Positions 1 through 7,577 of a stretch of 64,000 bases of DNA are shown here, one piece after another. This stretch comes from Nocardiopsis sp. YSL2 (lineage in GTDB: Bacteria; Actinomycetota; Actinomycetes; Streptosporangiales; Streptosporangiaceae): assembly GCF_030555055.1 (NCBI RefSeq), contig NZ_JAMOAO010000001.1, positions 2,914,001-2,978,000 of the forward strand, written 5' to 3'. Position 1 is the first letter of the stretch. Each line of letters begins with the position of its first letter. The translations under genes and the position numbers were made by a program. Under the pieces are notes generated by a model. It made no database searches and had not been told where the DNA came from. It was given only the letters and a program-made list of their open reading frames with translations.

Positions 1-490
1 CTCGCGTGGCACGCCGTCGGGACCGGCATGGACGTCTGCTTCCCCAGTCGCCAGCGTCTGCGCCTGTGGGGGGGGACGAAGACGATCTTGAGGGTGTAGT
101 AGAGCTTCCCGGCTGGGCGCGCCACTCCGCGCCACTCCAGGGTCTCGTTGGGAGGCATGGGGTTGGCCGTCCAGGCGGCCGAGGGGGGCGGGCTGCATCG
201 CGGGGCGACGTCGGCGTCCGGGGGGGGGGGCGGTGTGGTGTCCGGCTCTCTGGCGAGGGGGCGTGGCGGCGTGCCGGCGAGGGCGTCCTTCACACTGCCG
301 GTTCCCACTCCAGGGCGTGCTCGATCCCTCTTGGGTCTTGCGCCTCGGGCGCCCCTTGCCTTATTCGCAGGTCGTAGTAGGTCTGAGTCGAAATCTGGGC
401 ACGTTGGATCACCTCTTCCACGTGTAGGTCTAGCTCGTCGCGGCGCCGGTCCATGGCGTCGACGAGGTAGCTGAAGTCGGGTGAAGGCAT
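1..490 (-). pseudogene. XRE-type repressor-like gene, frame disrupted, runs off the window edge
   Basis: Reading left from ATG at 490, the first 66 codons encode a helix-turn-helix protein; EEVIQRAQISTQTYYDLR spans the recognition helix. The frame stops after 'LEWEPAV'. One extra base in CCGG at about 297-300 would continue as 'WEPGSVKDALAGTPPRP', the continuation usual in actinomycete XRE repressors. That frame stays open through an 11-G run (220-230, plus strand) to the edge; a second slip at the 8-G run 68-75 is possible. By position, opposite a Cro-like gene and the early operon, it is the likely immunity repressor. Whether the breaks are real or base-calling errors in homopolymers cannot be told from the sequence. 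Confidence 0.6.
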
Positions 491-644
491 GGCTACAGGA
501 TAGCCGACTAGATTCTAGATCGCGTCTATATCTGGCCTAGTTAGGTCAAGCTTACCTCAAATTATGGTCGTCTCATAGAATCTATCTTGAAGTTACTCGT
601 CGGTACAGCTGACCTAGACTCAAGCTAGGCCTCAATATTGAGCT
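491..644. promoter_or_regulatory. Divergent early/lysogeny control region with two 11-bp palindromes
   Basis: This 154-bp stretch is strikingly AT-rich for the window and separates the leftward repressor-like gene from the rightward Cro-like gene. It holds two perfect palindromes of the same design, CTAGATTCTAG (508-518) and ATAGAATCTAT (575-585), consensus NTAGAWTCTAN. There is also CTCAATATTGAG (631-642), and TCAAGCT occurs at 546, 620 and 655. Operator function is inferred from symmetry and position. No unambiguous -35/-10 pair was found. Confidence 0.55.
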
Positions 645-892
645 ATGACAGACCTCAAGCTCCAACAGAGCATCACTGGAGCGCCACCGCAAGTTGGCCG
701 GGTTCAGCGTCCCCGCGCTGGCGCGGGAGATGGGTGTCACGCCACTGCACATGTACGGCTGGAGTGGGGCGACCGACGCCCCAGTCCGGCGCTCTACAAG
801 CGCCTCAAGGACACCTTGGGCTGTCACCGATGAGGGCCTGCTGGCCGAGACCTACCAGTCCGACGAGGGACATACCGGAGGCCAGCCGATGA
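645..892 (+). pseudogene. Cro-like XRE helix-turn-helix gene, frame disrupted
   Basis: Fragments of one HTH protein lie in successive frames. MTDLKLQQS starts at 645. RKLAGFSVPALAREMGVTPL follows in the next frame, then GDRRPSPALYKRLKDTLG back in the first, then VTDEGLLAETYQSDEG. A final shift would end DIPEASR at TGA 890-892, giving the ATGA overlap with the next gene that is usual in this operon. About four single-base changes are therefore needed. The reconstructed order matches small actinomycete XRE regulators. As first gene right of the divergent operators it would be a Cro or early activator. Confidence 0.55.
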
Positions 893-1203
893 GCCTTCCC
901 GCGGTGTACACCCCAGCGCAGGCCGCCGAGATCCTCCAGTGCCGGGAGTCCTGGCTCAAGGACAAGGCCAAGGCACGCGCTATCCCGTTCCACAAACTCT
1001 CTGGCGAGTACCGGTTCACCGACGAGGACCTCGCCGAGATCATCCGCATCACCGCTGAGCGGCCCGAGGCCGAGCCGTCGCCGCCCGCCCGCGCGACGGG
1101 GCCCCGCACGAAACGGCCCACCGCCGCCACCACACCGCCGACCGCTCCGGAAGCCACCCCGCTGCGGCCGCGACGGCGCCTCACCATCCCCGCCGCCGGG
1201 TGA
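889..1203 (+). CDS. Small helix-turn-helix DNA-binding protein (excisionase/MerR-like)
   Basis: The protein has 104 aa. ATG 889 follows GGAGG and overlaps the expected stop of the preceding gene. Residues 1-50 (TPAQAAEILQCRESWLKDKA, then GEYRFTDEDLAEI) form the winged-HTH pattern of excisionase/AlpA-type DNA-binding domains. The rest is a basic Pro/Ala-rich tail. It is one of several small DNA-binding proteins at the head of the early operon and probably a regulator; its target is unknown. Confidence 0.75.
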   Translation: MSLPAVYTPAQAAEILQCRESWLKDKAKARAIPFHKLSGEYRFTDEDLAEIIRITAERPEAEPSPPARATGPRTKRPTAATTPPTAPEATPLRPRRRLTIPAAG

Positions 1204-1233
1204 CCGGCGGCCCGGCCCCACCAGGAGAGGGCC

Positions 1234-1443
1234 ATGGCCACACAGACCCACATCACCGTCGACAAGCCCGCCCGCCTGCTCGCGCCGCACGAGGTCGCCG
1301 AGCTCTTCCGAGTCGACGCCAAGACCGTCAGCCGCTGGGCGCGACGCGGACTCCTCGACTCGATCCGCACCCCAGCCGGTCACCGCAGGTTCTTCGCGGA
1401 CCAGGTCGAGGACTTGATCAACCGCCACAACACCGCCAAGTAG
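1234..1443 (+). CDS. BldC-like MerR-type DNA-binding protein
   Basis: The 69-aa protein has an SD AGGAGAGGG just before ATG 1234. LAPHEVAELFRVDAKTVSRW followed by ARRGLLDSIRTPAGHRRF is the classic MerR/BldC wing-helix pattern (family knowledge). BldC proteins bind direct repeats as asymmetric oligomers and regulate actinomycete development. A phage copy could control early transcription or excision. It covers nearly the whole length of a BldC domain and is intact. Confidence 0.8.
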   Translation: MATQTHITVDKPARLLAPHEVAELFRVDAKTVSRWARRGLLDSIRTPAGHRRFFADQVEDLINRHNTAK

Positions 1444-1510
1444 CGGCACAGCAAGGCCCCCGCCGGATGCGACCCGGCAGGGGCGAGGCCCCAACCCAGG
1501 AGACAGGGCC

Positions 1511-1971
1511 ATGGACAACGTAGCCGACACCCGCGCGCCGAGACCGTGCGCGCCGCACACCAGCTCATCGTGCAGGCCGGAGCCGAGCTGGAGAAGCTCC
1601 TCACCCCGGCCCCCACGATCCCCGTACCGGCCGCCCCACAGGAGATGACCACCACGCAGCGGCAGGCGCGCACCCTGGCCGCCATCGCGAGCCTCGCGGC
1701 CTCCCACCCCGGACATGCCGCCCGTGAGCTGGACGATCTACGACCACGTCCCCGAACAGGCGATCGGCCAGGTCTCCAGCGAATCCGACGAGGGAAGCCA
1801 GCCGCGAGATCACCGCGTGGGCCACCGTGCTCGGTTCCGAGGTCACGCGGAAGCGCAACCGGAACGGACATGTGGACCCACGTGGAGACCACCGCGAAGT
1901 CCGGCGGCGTGGACATCCGCATCTGGGCGATGGTCGACCGGCGCCCCGAGGGGGCGAGCTCCGATGGCTGA
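1511..1971 (+). pseudogene. Conserved actinophage protein of unknown function, several frame breaks
   Basis: One protein appears to be split over all three frames. MDNVADTR starts at 1511, then ETVRAAHQLIVQAGAELEKL, then MPPVSWTIYDHVPEQAIGQV from 1715, then TAWATVLGSEVTRKRN, and finally THVETTAKSGGVDIRIWAMV to TGA 1969-1971. The pieces are in order and non-overlapping, so this is a single gene with about four single-base indels. I recognise the type as a small actinobacterial phage/prophage protein but know no function. Confidence 0.55.
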
Positions 1972-2118
1972 GCGCATCCGCATCCAGTCTCGGCTGCGAC
2001 GCACCGAGCCCGACACCCGCCCCGGCGCCAATCCCAGCGGACGTCGACGACCGCGCCCAGACCGTCCCTCGACGACACCGATCACGTCCTCGACCACATC
2101 GAAGAGGCCCTGTCGTGA
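1964..2118 (+). pseudogene. Small acidic protein with a Pup-like helix, frame disrupted
   Basis: It begins MAERIRIQSR at ATG 1964 (overlapping the previous stop), shifts frame to DAPSPTPAPAPIPADVDDRA, and ends LDDTDHVLDHIEEALS before TGA 2116-2118, which overlaps GTG 2115 of the next gene. The start and the acidic LDDxDxxLDxIE segment recall the N-terminus and coiled coil of prokaryotic ubiquitin-like protein (Pup). The C-terminal Gly-Gly-Gln/Glu needed for ligation is absent. Treat Pup relationship as a weak suggestion. Confidence 0.35.
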
Positions 2119-2318
2119 TCCACCACACCCACGCCCCGGACGCCGTCGTCGGCGACCAGGTCGACGCCCACATCACCGGCGTCGTCGAGGCCATCGAGCA
2201 CGACGGACGCATCCTCATCCGCTACCCGACCACCGACGACAGCCACGCCTGGGTGCGCCTAGACCCGGCCGCCGCCGGGGTCGGAGTGTCCGTCGCCAAC
2301 CACGGGGGGACCCCATGA
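2115..2318 (+). CDS. Small conserved protein, 67 aa, unknown function
   Basis: GTG 2115 overlaps the preceding stop and TGA 2316-2318 overlaps the next ATG. The sequence (GDQVDAHITGVVEAIEHDG, then ILIRYPTTDDSHAWVRLDP) looks like a single small beta-barrel such as an SH3/KOW-like fold. It is intact, unlike its neighbours on both sides. No function can be assigned. Confidence 0.7.
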   Translation: MIHHTHAPDAVVGDQVDAHITGVVEAIEHDGRILIRYPTTDDSHAWVRLDPAAAGVGVSVANHGGTP

Positions 2319-2657
2319 CCACCACACGCCTGCGTTCACGCGAGGCCGAGATCGCCGACAGGGTCGCCATCGCGCGAGCCCGCTGGCCACTCGGCTCCCA
2401 CGTCGTCCACACCGCCACCGGCATGCGCGGCGTCATCACCCGCGACAAACGCCAGCCGGGTTCCCTGCGGCACCACCGGCGCCGACGAGGACGCCGCCTG
2501 GTCGGTGCTGCCGTCCGCGGCCGCCGCGCGCGGGGACGCCCGCCGCCCCGGCTGGGGCATCGCCGTCCACGTGACCTTTACCGAGGCGGGAACCACGTGG
2601 AACTCCTGGATCCGCACCGACTACCTGCGGCGGATGCGCCGCGCTGGGGGGCGGTGA
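2315..2657 (+). pseudogene. Conserved small early protein with one frame break
   Basis: It starts MTTTRLRSREAEIADRVAIA at ATG 2315 and is open to about 2460 (VVHTATGMRGVITRDKRQP). It then continues in another frame as CGTTGADEDAAWSVLPSAAA to RRAGGR and TGA 2655-2657, overlapping GTG 2654. One base change near 2457-2463 restores a single protein of about 113 aa. 'GSHVVHTATGMRGVIT' suggests a small beta-barrel. The function is unknown. Confidence 0.55.
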
Positions 2658-3130
2658 GCGCCGTGAGGTACATCGTGATCGCCGCCGACGGCACCCTGAC
2701 CGCCCACGACCGCGACCTCGACCTGCGATCCGAGGTCGGACCCGAGGGGCCCGCACGCGTGCGACTGGCCACCTCCGTGCTCGCCGCCGGGTGGACCAAC
2801 GACGACGGCCACGCGCAGGGCTACCCGCGCAACACGGTCGGCTCCTGTGTCCTGCTCGCGCTCGGCGCCGTCGGCCTCCCCTACGCGGGTCCGGTGGTCC
2901 TCACCGGCTGGGACCCGATCCGTGAGATCCGCAGCCTCACCGACCGTGGCCTGATCGAGCGCACCCACCGGGATGTGCTCGTCGCCCTCGGGAAGGCCGA
3001 GCGCCCAGACGGGCCGCCGCCCACCCCGCGCACCTTGGCGTGGGAGTCGGACGTGCGCGAGTACGCCGGATGGGTGAAGGACGCCCCGGCGCCGACCATG
3101 CAACTCCTGCAGATGGACGGCCTGCGATGA
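2654..3130 (+). CDS. Conserved actinobacterial protein, 158 aa, DUF3846-like
   Basis: GTG 2654 was chosen because it overlaps the upstream stop (GTGA). The long open frame further upstream belongs to other, frame-broken genes. The N-terminus MSAVRYIVIAADGTL and the central RNTVGSCVLLALGAVGLPYA resemble the DUF3846-type proteins common in actinophages and Streptomyces. Soluble, no signal peptide. The next gene overlaps by ATGA. Confidence 0.7.
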   Translation: MSAVRYIVIAADGTLTAHDRDLDLRSEVGPEGPARVRLATSVLAAGWTNDDGHAQGYPRNTVGSCVLLALGAVGLPYAGPVVLTGWDPIREIRSLTDRGLIERTHRDVLVALGKAERPDGPPPTPRTLAWESDVREYAGWVKDAPAPTMQLLQMDGLR

Positions 3131-3702
3131 GCGCCCCGCCGATCCCCGCGCGCCTCGCGCACCGACCCACCGTCGGCGGACTGGTCGTGCCATGGGTGTC
3201 CCTGGAGTCCGACCGCGGCCACCACCTCGGGCAGGTCTCCGAGGCGCGCCGGGTCCGCGCCCTGCAGATGCACCAGTGCCAGATCGACGGCGAGCCGCTC
3301 TACACCGACCGGTACGTCCTGCTCGGACGCGCCTCCGACCGGGCCCGGGGATACGTGATGGAGCCCGGCATGCACCCCGAGTGCGCCGCCTACGCGATCA
3401 AGGCCTGCCCGATGCTCGCCGGGTCCATGGACCACTACCGCAAGCGCCCCGTCGACATGTCCGCCCGGACCTGCCCGGACCCCGACTGCGGGCACGGCTT
3501 CCTTCCGTCGCCGGACTCGGCGGTCCGCGCGGGCCGCCCCGCCGACACCTTCTTTCAGGTGTGGGCTGAGGCCAGCGACTACGGGTTCGCCGTCACCCAG
3601 GCGGGCTTCGCCCTCGTCTGGCCCAAGGCCCCATTGAGGATCCGAACCATCGCTACCGGCGCGCACCGCGCTGCCCTGAACCTCATCACGAAGGAGTACT
3701 GA
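3127..3702 (+). CDS. Conserved phage protein with Cys/His pairs, 191 aa
   Basis: ATG 3127 overlaps the previous stop. Cysteines and histidines are spread as potential metal ligands (MHQCQIDG, GMHPECAAYAIKACP, CPDPDCGHGF), suggesting a structural zinc site. The C-terminal half (TFFQVWAEASDYGFAVTQAG) shows no catalytic motif that I recognise. It directly precedes the Rad52-like gene and may belong to the same recombination unit. Confidence 0.7.
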   Translation: MSAPPIPARLAHRPTVGGLVVPWVSLESDRGHHLGQVSEARRVRALQMHQCQIDGEPLYTDRYVLLGRASDRARGYVMEPGMHPECAAYAIKACPMLAGSMDHYRKRPVDMSARTCPDPDCGHGFLPSPDSAVRAGRPADTFFQVWAEASDYGFAVTQAGFALVWPKAPLRIRTIATGAHRAALNLITKEY

Positions 3703-3704
3703 CC

Positions 3705-4709
3705 ATGTCCCGGACGTCAAGCTCACCTGGCGCGCGAGCGGGGAAGCCCACGCCAGGAAGTAAGGGAGGAGAGGGCCCCCTGGGGGGATCCAGCCCGAAG
3801 ACCCGCCCTGCGTCCGGTTCCCAGGCCGGACCGGAGGCCCCCATCGCTCCCGCCTCCGGTCCGGCCACCCCACACGTGGAGGCCGGCCCCAAGGACCTGA
3901 CCGGTTACCAGATCGACGTTCTGTTCCGCCCGATCGACCCCGCCCGCGTCCAAGTCCACCGGGGCAACGCCCACCTGCAGGGGTGGGACGTACGCCGATC
4001 GCTGATCCGCATCTTCGGGTTCGGTGGATGGTCCGTCGTGACGCTGGAGTCCACCTGCATCCGCGACATGGCCCGGACGATCCCACCCAGCGAGGAGTCC
4101 AAGGGCGGAACGCGGTTCTGGGCGACCTACCGGGCCCAGGTGCGCCTCATCGTCCGCACCGTCGACGGCCGCGTCCTGGGCTTCTGGGACGACGGCGCCG
4201 TCGAGGAGGCATCCAAGCAGGTCACCCATGGGGCAGCCCACGACCTTGCACTCAAGGCCTCGCTGACCGGCGCCCTCAAGCGCGCCGCCGTCAACCTGGG
4301 CGACCAGTTGGGCTTGAGCCTGTACCGCAAGGGCCCCGACGACCTCAAGGCGCAGGCGTCCGTCATCTGGTCGATGGCGCACCCGCCCAAGGACTTGGAG
4401 ATCACCCAGCAGACCGGGCCCGTCGACGTGCCCAGCAACGAGGACGACGCCCTGCTTATGGACACCCTCATCCACGACATCGTCGACGCCCCCGACCACG
4501 CGACGCTCAACGCCATCAGCCGCCGCGTGAACGAGGAGGAGCGGGCCGGACTCGCGCCTGAGTGGGCGGACCAGCTCAAGGGTGCACTCAAAGCCCGGCT
4601 CGTTGAGCTCACCGCCGGTCCGACTCCGCAGCAGGCTGCTGCCGCCCAAGACGCCGCCGCAGAGGCACCCCAGACCCAGCCGTACCGAGGAGGAGGCCGC
4701 AATGCCTGA
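3705..4709 (+). CDS. Rad52/Rad22-family single-strand annealing protein
   Basis: A 334-aa protein. After a basic Pro/Gly-rich leader (residues 1-60), residues 65-215 match the Rad52/22 core: HRGNAHLQGWDVRRSLIRIF, then GWSVVTLE, then HGAAHDLALKASLTGALKRA and NLGDQLGLSLY. Such proteins pair complementary single strands and replace RecT/Red-beta in many actinophages (family knowledge). It probably acts in phage DNA recombination, end repair or circularisation. The C-terminal tail is acidic and Ala/Gln-rich, as in many SSB-interacting proteins. The following gene overlaps it by 8 bases. Confidence 0.85.
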   Translation: MSRTSSSPGARAGKPTPGSKGGEGPLGGSSPKTRPASGSQAGPEAPIAPASGPATPHVEAGPKDLTGYQIDVLFRPIDPARVQVHRGNAHLQGWDVRRSLIRIFGFGGWSVVTLESTCIRDMARTIPPSEESKGGTRFWATYRAQVRLIVRTVDGRVLGFWDDGAVEEASKQVTHGAAHDLALKASLTGALKRAAVNLGDQLGLSLYRKGPDDLKAQASVIWSMAHPPKDLEITQQTGPVDVPSNEDDALLMDTLIHDIVDAPDHATLNAISRRVNEEERAGLAPEWADQLKGALKARLVELTAGPTPQQAAAAQDAAAEAPQTQPYRGGGRNA

Positions 4710-5343
4710 CCTGTCCCACCCCGCCCGTGTCGCCGCGCTCCGCGTCCTCAAGGACCGGGTCACCGCCGAGTACGACGGTGCCCGCACTGACGCAGAAGCC
4801 CACTTCAAGGACATGCGCAACACCTGGGGCGTCAAGAGCCTCGACGTGCTCATGCCCGCAGGCGAGTCCGCCGGATCCCTGACCATCAGCGGCCCGCGCC
4901 GCAAGGTCACGTGGCACACCGAAGCGCTCGTCGACCTGGTCGAACGCACCGCCCCGGCCGAGCTGGTCGAGGAGATCGACCCGGCCGCACTGGAGGACGC
5001 CGACCTGCTCGACGTCATCCGTGAGACCCGGCCCGACCTTCTCCGCCGGTCGGTGCGCAAGGCCTTCATCAAGAAGCTCGACGAGGCCCTCTCCGACGAC
5101 GGCCACCTCACCGACCACAGCACCGGCGAGGTCGTCAAGGTCGCCGACGTCGACCACACGCCGGTCACCGGCGCGTTCACTTTCACGCCTGGCGACCGAG
5201 CGGAAGAGGCCGTGCTGGAGGCGTGGCACCGCGGCGAGTTGGCCGGCGTCGGCGAGTCGCTGGTGCCGCAGATCGAGCGCACCCCCGAGCCCGCGCCGAC
5301 CGACGAACCCACCGGAACGCTTCCCCCAGGAGGCCAGTCATGA
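4702..5343 (+). CDS. Conserved phage protein linked to the annealase, 213 aa
   Basis: ATG 4702 sits behind GAGGAGG inside the end of the Rad52-like gene, so the two are translationally coupled. The protein is charged and soluble: helical residues 1-40 (ALRVLKDRVTAEYDGARTDA) could form a coiled coil, and residues 60-150 include a Lys-rich IRETRPDLLRRSVRKAFIKK. No known domain was recognised. The position suggests a recombination or ssDNA accessory role, which is inference only. Confidence 0.7.
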   Translation: MPDLSHPARVAALRVLKDRVTAEYDGARTDAEAHFKDMRNTWGVKSLDVLMPAGESAGSLTISGPRRKVTWHTEALVDLVERTAPAELVEEIDPAALEDADLLDVIRETRPDLLRRSVRKAFIKKLDEALSDDGHLTDHSTGEVVKVADVDHTPVTGAFTFTPGDRAEEAVLEAWHRGELAGVGESLVPQIERTPEPAPTDEPTGTLPPGGQS

Positions 5344-5576
5344 CCGTCTTCGCCCTCACCTTCGGCAGCGGCCTGCTCTGCGGCGCGGCCGTCCTGGCGG
5401 CCTTCATCTGGTTCGCCACGGCGGCCCGCCAGGACCAGAAGCAGATCGAGCTGTACCACCTGCGCAACGAGAACCGCGGGCTGCGCGAGGTCAACACGAA
5501 GCTGTCGATCCGGTGCGGCCACTGCGGAACCGGCCGGGCCGTGCCCGCCGACCGGCAGACGGGGGGCACCCTGTGA
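5340..5576 (+). CDS. Small single-pass membrane protein, 78 aa
   Basis: ATG 5340 overlaps the upstream stop. Residues 4-27 form one strongly hydrophobic helix (TFGSGLLCGAAVLAAFIW), followed by a charged helix (KQIELYHLRNENRGLREVN) likely to be a cytoplasmic coiled coil, and a CGHCG motif near the end. Function unknown; small coiled-coil membrane proteins of this kind are frequent in actinophage early regions. Confidence 0.7.
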   Translation: MTVFALTFGSGLLCGAAVLAAFIWFATAARQDQKQIELYHLRNENRGLREVNTKLSIRCGHCGTGRAVPADRQTGGTL

Positions 5577-5995
5577 GTGCCGAAGACCGACTGCGTGCCC
5601 TCGCCGCCGAGCGGGGCGCGGTTGTCCTGACCGAGTGGGCGCCCGAGCGGCTGCTCGACATCGTCCGCGAGCAGCGTGCGCGCCAGGCCGCCACGGGCCG
5701 CGCCGACGCCCACATGGACGGGCACGCACACGAGATCGCCGCTGCCATCACCGAGATCACGGGCGTGGCCCCTGACGACGTGACCGCCGTGCTGCTCGCG
5801 ATGGCCAGCCAGGTCGGCACCTTGCTCGTCGCCCACCAGCGCAGCGCTGACTCCACGGTCCTGCACCTGATGTGGTCGGTCGCCGACTACGTGGACCGAG
5901 CCCAGCACCGGCCAGACGATGGCCGCACACCGGGCGCGCCCTGCTGCCGGTGTGGGCAGCCCTCGCCGTGCTCGATCTCCCAGGGAGGCCGCTGA
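5573..5995 (+). CDS. Hypothetical early protein, 140 aa
   Basis: GTG 5573 overlaps the preceding stop. The protein is helical and soluble, with ITEITGVAPDDVTAVLLAMA in the middle and a Cys-rich end (CCRCGQPSPC). Its TGA overlaps the next ATG by one base. The longer frame open upstream is only the shadow of the preceding genes. No function can be given. Confidence 0.65.
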   Translation: MSAEDRLRALAAERGAVVLTEWAPERLLDIVREQRARQAATGRADAHMDGHAHEIAAAITEITGVAPDDVTAVLLAMASQVGTLLVAHQRSADSTVLHLMWSVADYVDRAQHRPDDGRTPGAPCCRCGQPSPCSISQGGR

Positions 5996-6240
5996 TGATC
6001 GACCGCACCTGGAGGCGCATACACCGCCGGATCCTCGACACCGAGATCAGCGTGCACGAGTACGCCGCGGGATGGCGGCGGCACTTGCTCGGCACCGCCC
6101 TGCATGAGGACATGCCGGGCCACCCCGAGCGCATCGCCGACATCGACCCCGAGGGCCAGGACGAGTTCGACGACATCGTCATGGCGGCCCTGGACCGGGA
6201 CCTGTTCTACCTCATCATGCGTACCGGCTGGGGGCGATGA
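5995..6240 (+). CDS. Hypothetical early protein, 81 aa
   Basis: ATG 5995 shares a base with the previous stop. The 81-aa product is Arg- and acid-rich (WRRIHRRILDTEISVHEYAA) and has no hydrophobic segment or recognisable motif. ATGA coupling to the following gene places it in the main early operon. Confidence 0.65.
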   Translation: MIDRTWRRIHRRILDTEISVHEYAAGWRRHLLGTALHEDMPGHPERIADIDPEGQDEFDDIVMAALDRDLFYLIMRTGWGR

Positions 6241-6791
6241 CCATGGCACTCGAACACCAGATCCGCCAGGCCGACCGGCCGGAGAAGCCAGCCCGGACCT
6301 CCGACTTTCAGGGGCGAGAGCGGGCGCTGTGCGCCGGATCCGACGCACCCATCCCCGCGCAGGAGGAGGACGCCGCGCGGTGGATGGTCCGCCGCCTGGC
6401 CAACCGGCACGACTGCCCGGGGACCGCCGAGCAGTGCGGCGACTGGGTTGCGCACCGGCGCGACGTCGCCGCCGCCTTGGACGTGATCGCGATGCTCGAC
6501 ATCGCCGACGAGGCCCCGGCCGAGCCCGCCCACGAGAAGCCCGCTCCGAAGCGGCGCCAGACCGCGCCGCCGAGCCACGGCACCCTCGCCGCCTACCAGC
6601 GGCACATCAGGAACCGCGAGACGCCCTGTCGCACCTGCGAGCGCAAGGTCGGCTACAAGCCCGACGAGCCCGAGCCCGAGGCGCGCGCCTACGACGTCGC
6701 CGAACTCGCCGACATGCCCGAGTCCACGCTGACCGCCGTCCTGGAGGCCGGCCAGCACCCCGCCGAGAGGACCGACTCCGATGCCGCATAG
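6237..6791 (+). CDS. Conserved actinophage protein with C-terminal HGT-CxxC motif, 184 aa
   Basis: ATG 6237 overlaps the upstream stop; ATG 6243 is an alternative. An N-terminal helical region with AANRHDCPGTAEQC-like Cys spacing is followed by HGTLAAYQRHIRNRETPCRTC (the HGT..Y.RH....PC..C signature seen at the C-terminus of many actinophage regulatory proteins). The Cys pair suggests zinc binding. A DNA-associated role is possible but not shown. Confidence 0.65.
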   Translation: MTMALEHQIRQADRPEKPARTSDFQGRERALCAGSDAPIPAQEEDAARWMVRRLANRHDCPGTAEQCGDWVAHRRDVAAALDVIAMLDIADEAPAEPAHEKPAPKRRQTAPPSHGTLAAYQRHIRNRETPCRTCERKVGYKPDEPEPEARAYDVAELADMPESTLTAVLEAGQHPAERTDSDAA

Positions 6792-6846
6792 CCACGTCAA
6801 GACCGGGCGGACACCGCCCGTCGAGAACACGGAGGGGACGCGATGA
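6781..6846 (+). CDS. Possible 21-codon leader ORF before the PP-loop gene
   Basis: ATG 6781 overlaps the end of the preceding gene, and its TGA (6844-6846) overlaps ATG 6843 of the next, so ribosomes could pass through it. The product would be MPHSHVKTGRTPPVENTEGTR. It contains the hairpin CGGGCGG-ACA-CCGCCCG. There is no separate SD. It may simply be spacer. Confidence 0.25.
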   Translation: MPHSHVKTGRTPPVENTEGTR

Positions 6847-7577
6847 CCCGGCACATCGTCCAGTACTCCGGCGGTATCGGGTCGTGGGCTGCCGCCATGC
6901 GCGTCGCCGAACGCTACGGCACGGACGACCTGGTGCTGCTGACCGCCGACTCGCGCGCGGAGGACCCCGACCTGTGGCGCTTCGTCGCCGACACCTCCCG
7001 CCACCTGGGAGTGGAGCCGGTCATCGTGTCCGACGGCCGCACGCCCTTCGAGGTGTTCCGCGACGTCCGATTCCTCGGCAACTCCCGGCTCGCGCCCTGC
7101 TCGCACCTCCTGAAGCAGGCGCCCTGCCGCCGGTGGCTGGAGGCCAACGCCGACCCGGACGAGACGGTCCTCTACGTCGGCTACGACCACACCGAGGAAC
7201 GACGGGTGCCCGGCACCCGGAAGGGCTGGGAGCCCTGGCAGGTCCAGTTCCCGATGACCGAGCCGCCGCACCTGACCAAGGACGACATGTTCGCGTGGTG
7301 CCGCGACCTCGGCATCACCCCGCCCCGCCTGTACCGGTGGGCCGACCACAACAACTGCTGGGGCCGGTGCGTGCGCGCCGGCAAGAAGCACTGGTCGGCC
7401 CTGTGGGCCAACGACCCCGCCGGGTTCGCCGAAGCGGAAGCCGCCGAGCAGGGGATCCGTGACCACCTGGGCAAGCCCGTCACCATCCTCCGGGAGGTGC
7501 GCCGCGGCGAGGCCCACTCGCTGACACTGGCGGAGCTCCGCCAGCGCCTTGAGAACGAGGCGGAGGTGCCACGGTGA
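6843..7577 (+). CDS. PP-loop enzyme of the PAPS reductase / adenylate-sulfate family
   Basis: A 244-aa protein with the PP-loop signature YSGGIGS at residues 8-14, the ATP-pyrophosphatase motif of PAPS reductase, DndC and related enzymes. Conserved-looking Cys residues follow in APCSHLLKQAPC and DHNNCWGRC, with YVGYDHTEERR between them. Free-standing members are common in actinophages; proposed roles are sulfur-containing base modification or nucleotide activation, none proven. SD GGAGGGG precedes ATG. No Dnd or modification partner lies next to it. Confidence 0.8.
   Translation: MTRHIVQYSGGIGSWAAAMRVAERYGTDDLVLLTADSRAEDPDLWRFVADTSRHLGVEPVIVSDGRTPFEVFRDVRFLGNSRLAPCSHLLKQAPCRRWLEANADPDETVLYVGYDHTEERRVPGTRKGWEPWQVQFPMTEPPHLTKDDMFAWCRDLGITPPRLYRWADHNNCWGRCVRAGKKHWSALWANDPAGFAEAEAAEQGIRDHLGKPVTILREVRRGEAHSLTLAELRQRLENEAEVPR

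Noticed and set aside
1715..3130. A continuous 471-codon plus-strand frame
   Set aside because: It joins pieces of four different genes; only the part from GTG 2654 is a natural protein, the rest is out-of-frame translation created by indels.
3723..5729. Very long minus-strand open frame opposite the Rad52-like region
   Set aside because: Arg/Gly/Val-rich shadow of plus-strand genes with strong third-position G/C; no start signal and no domain.
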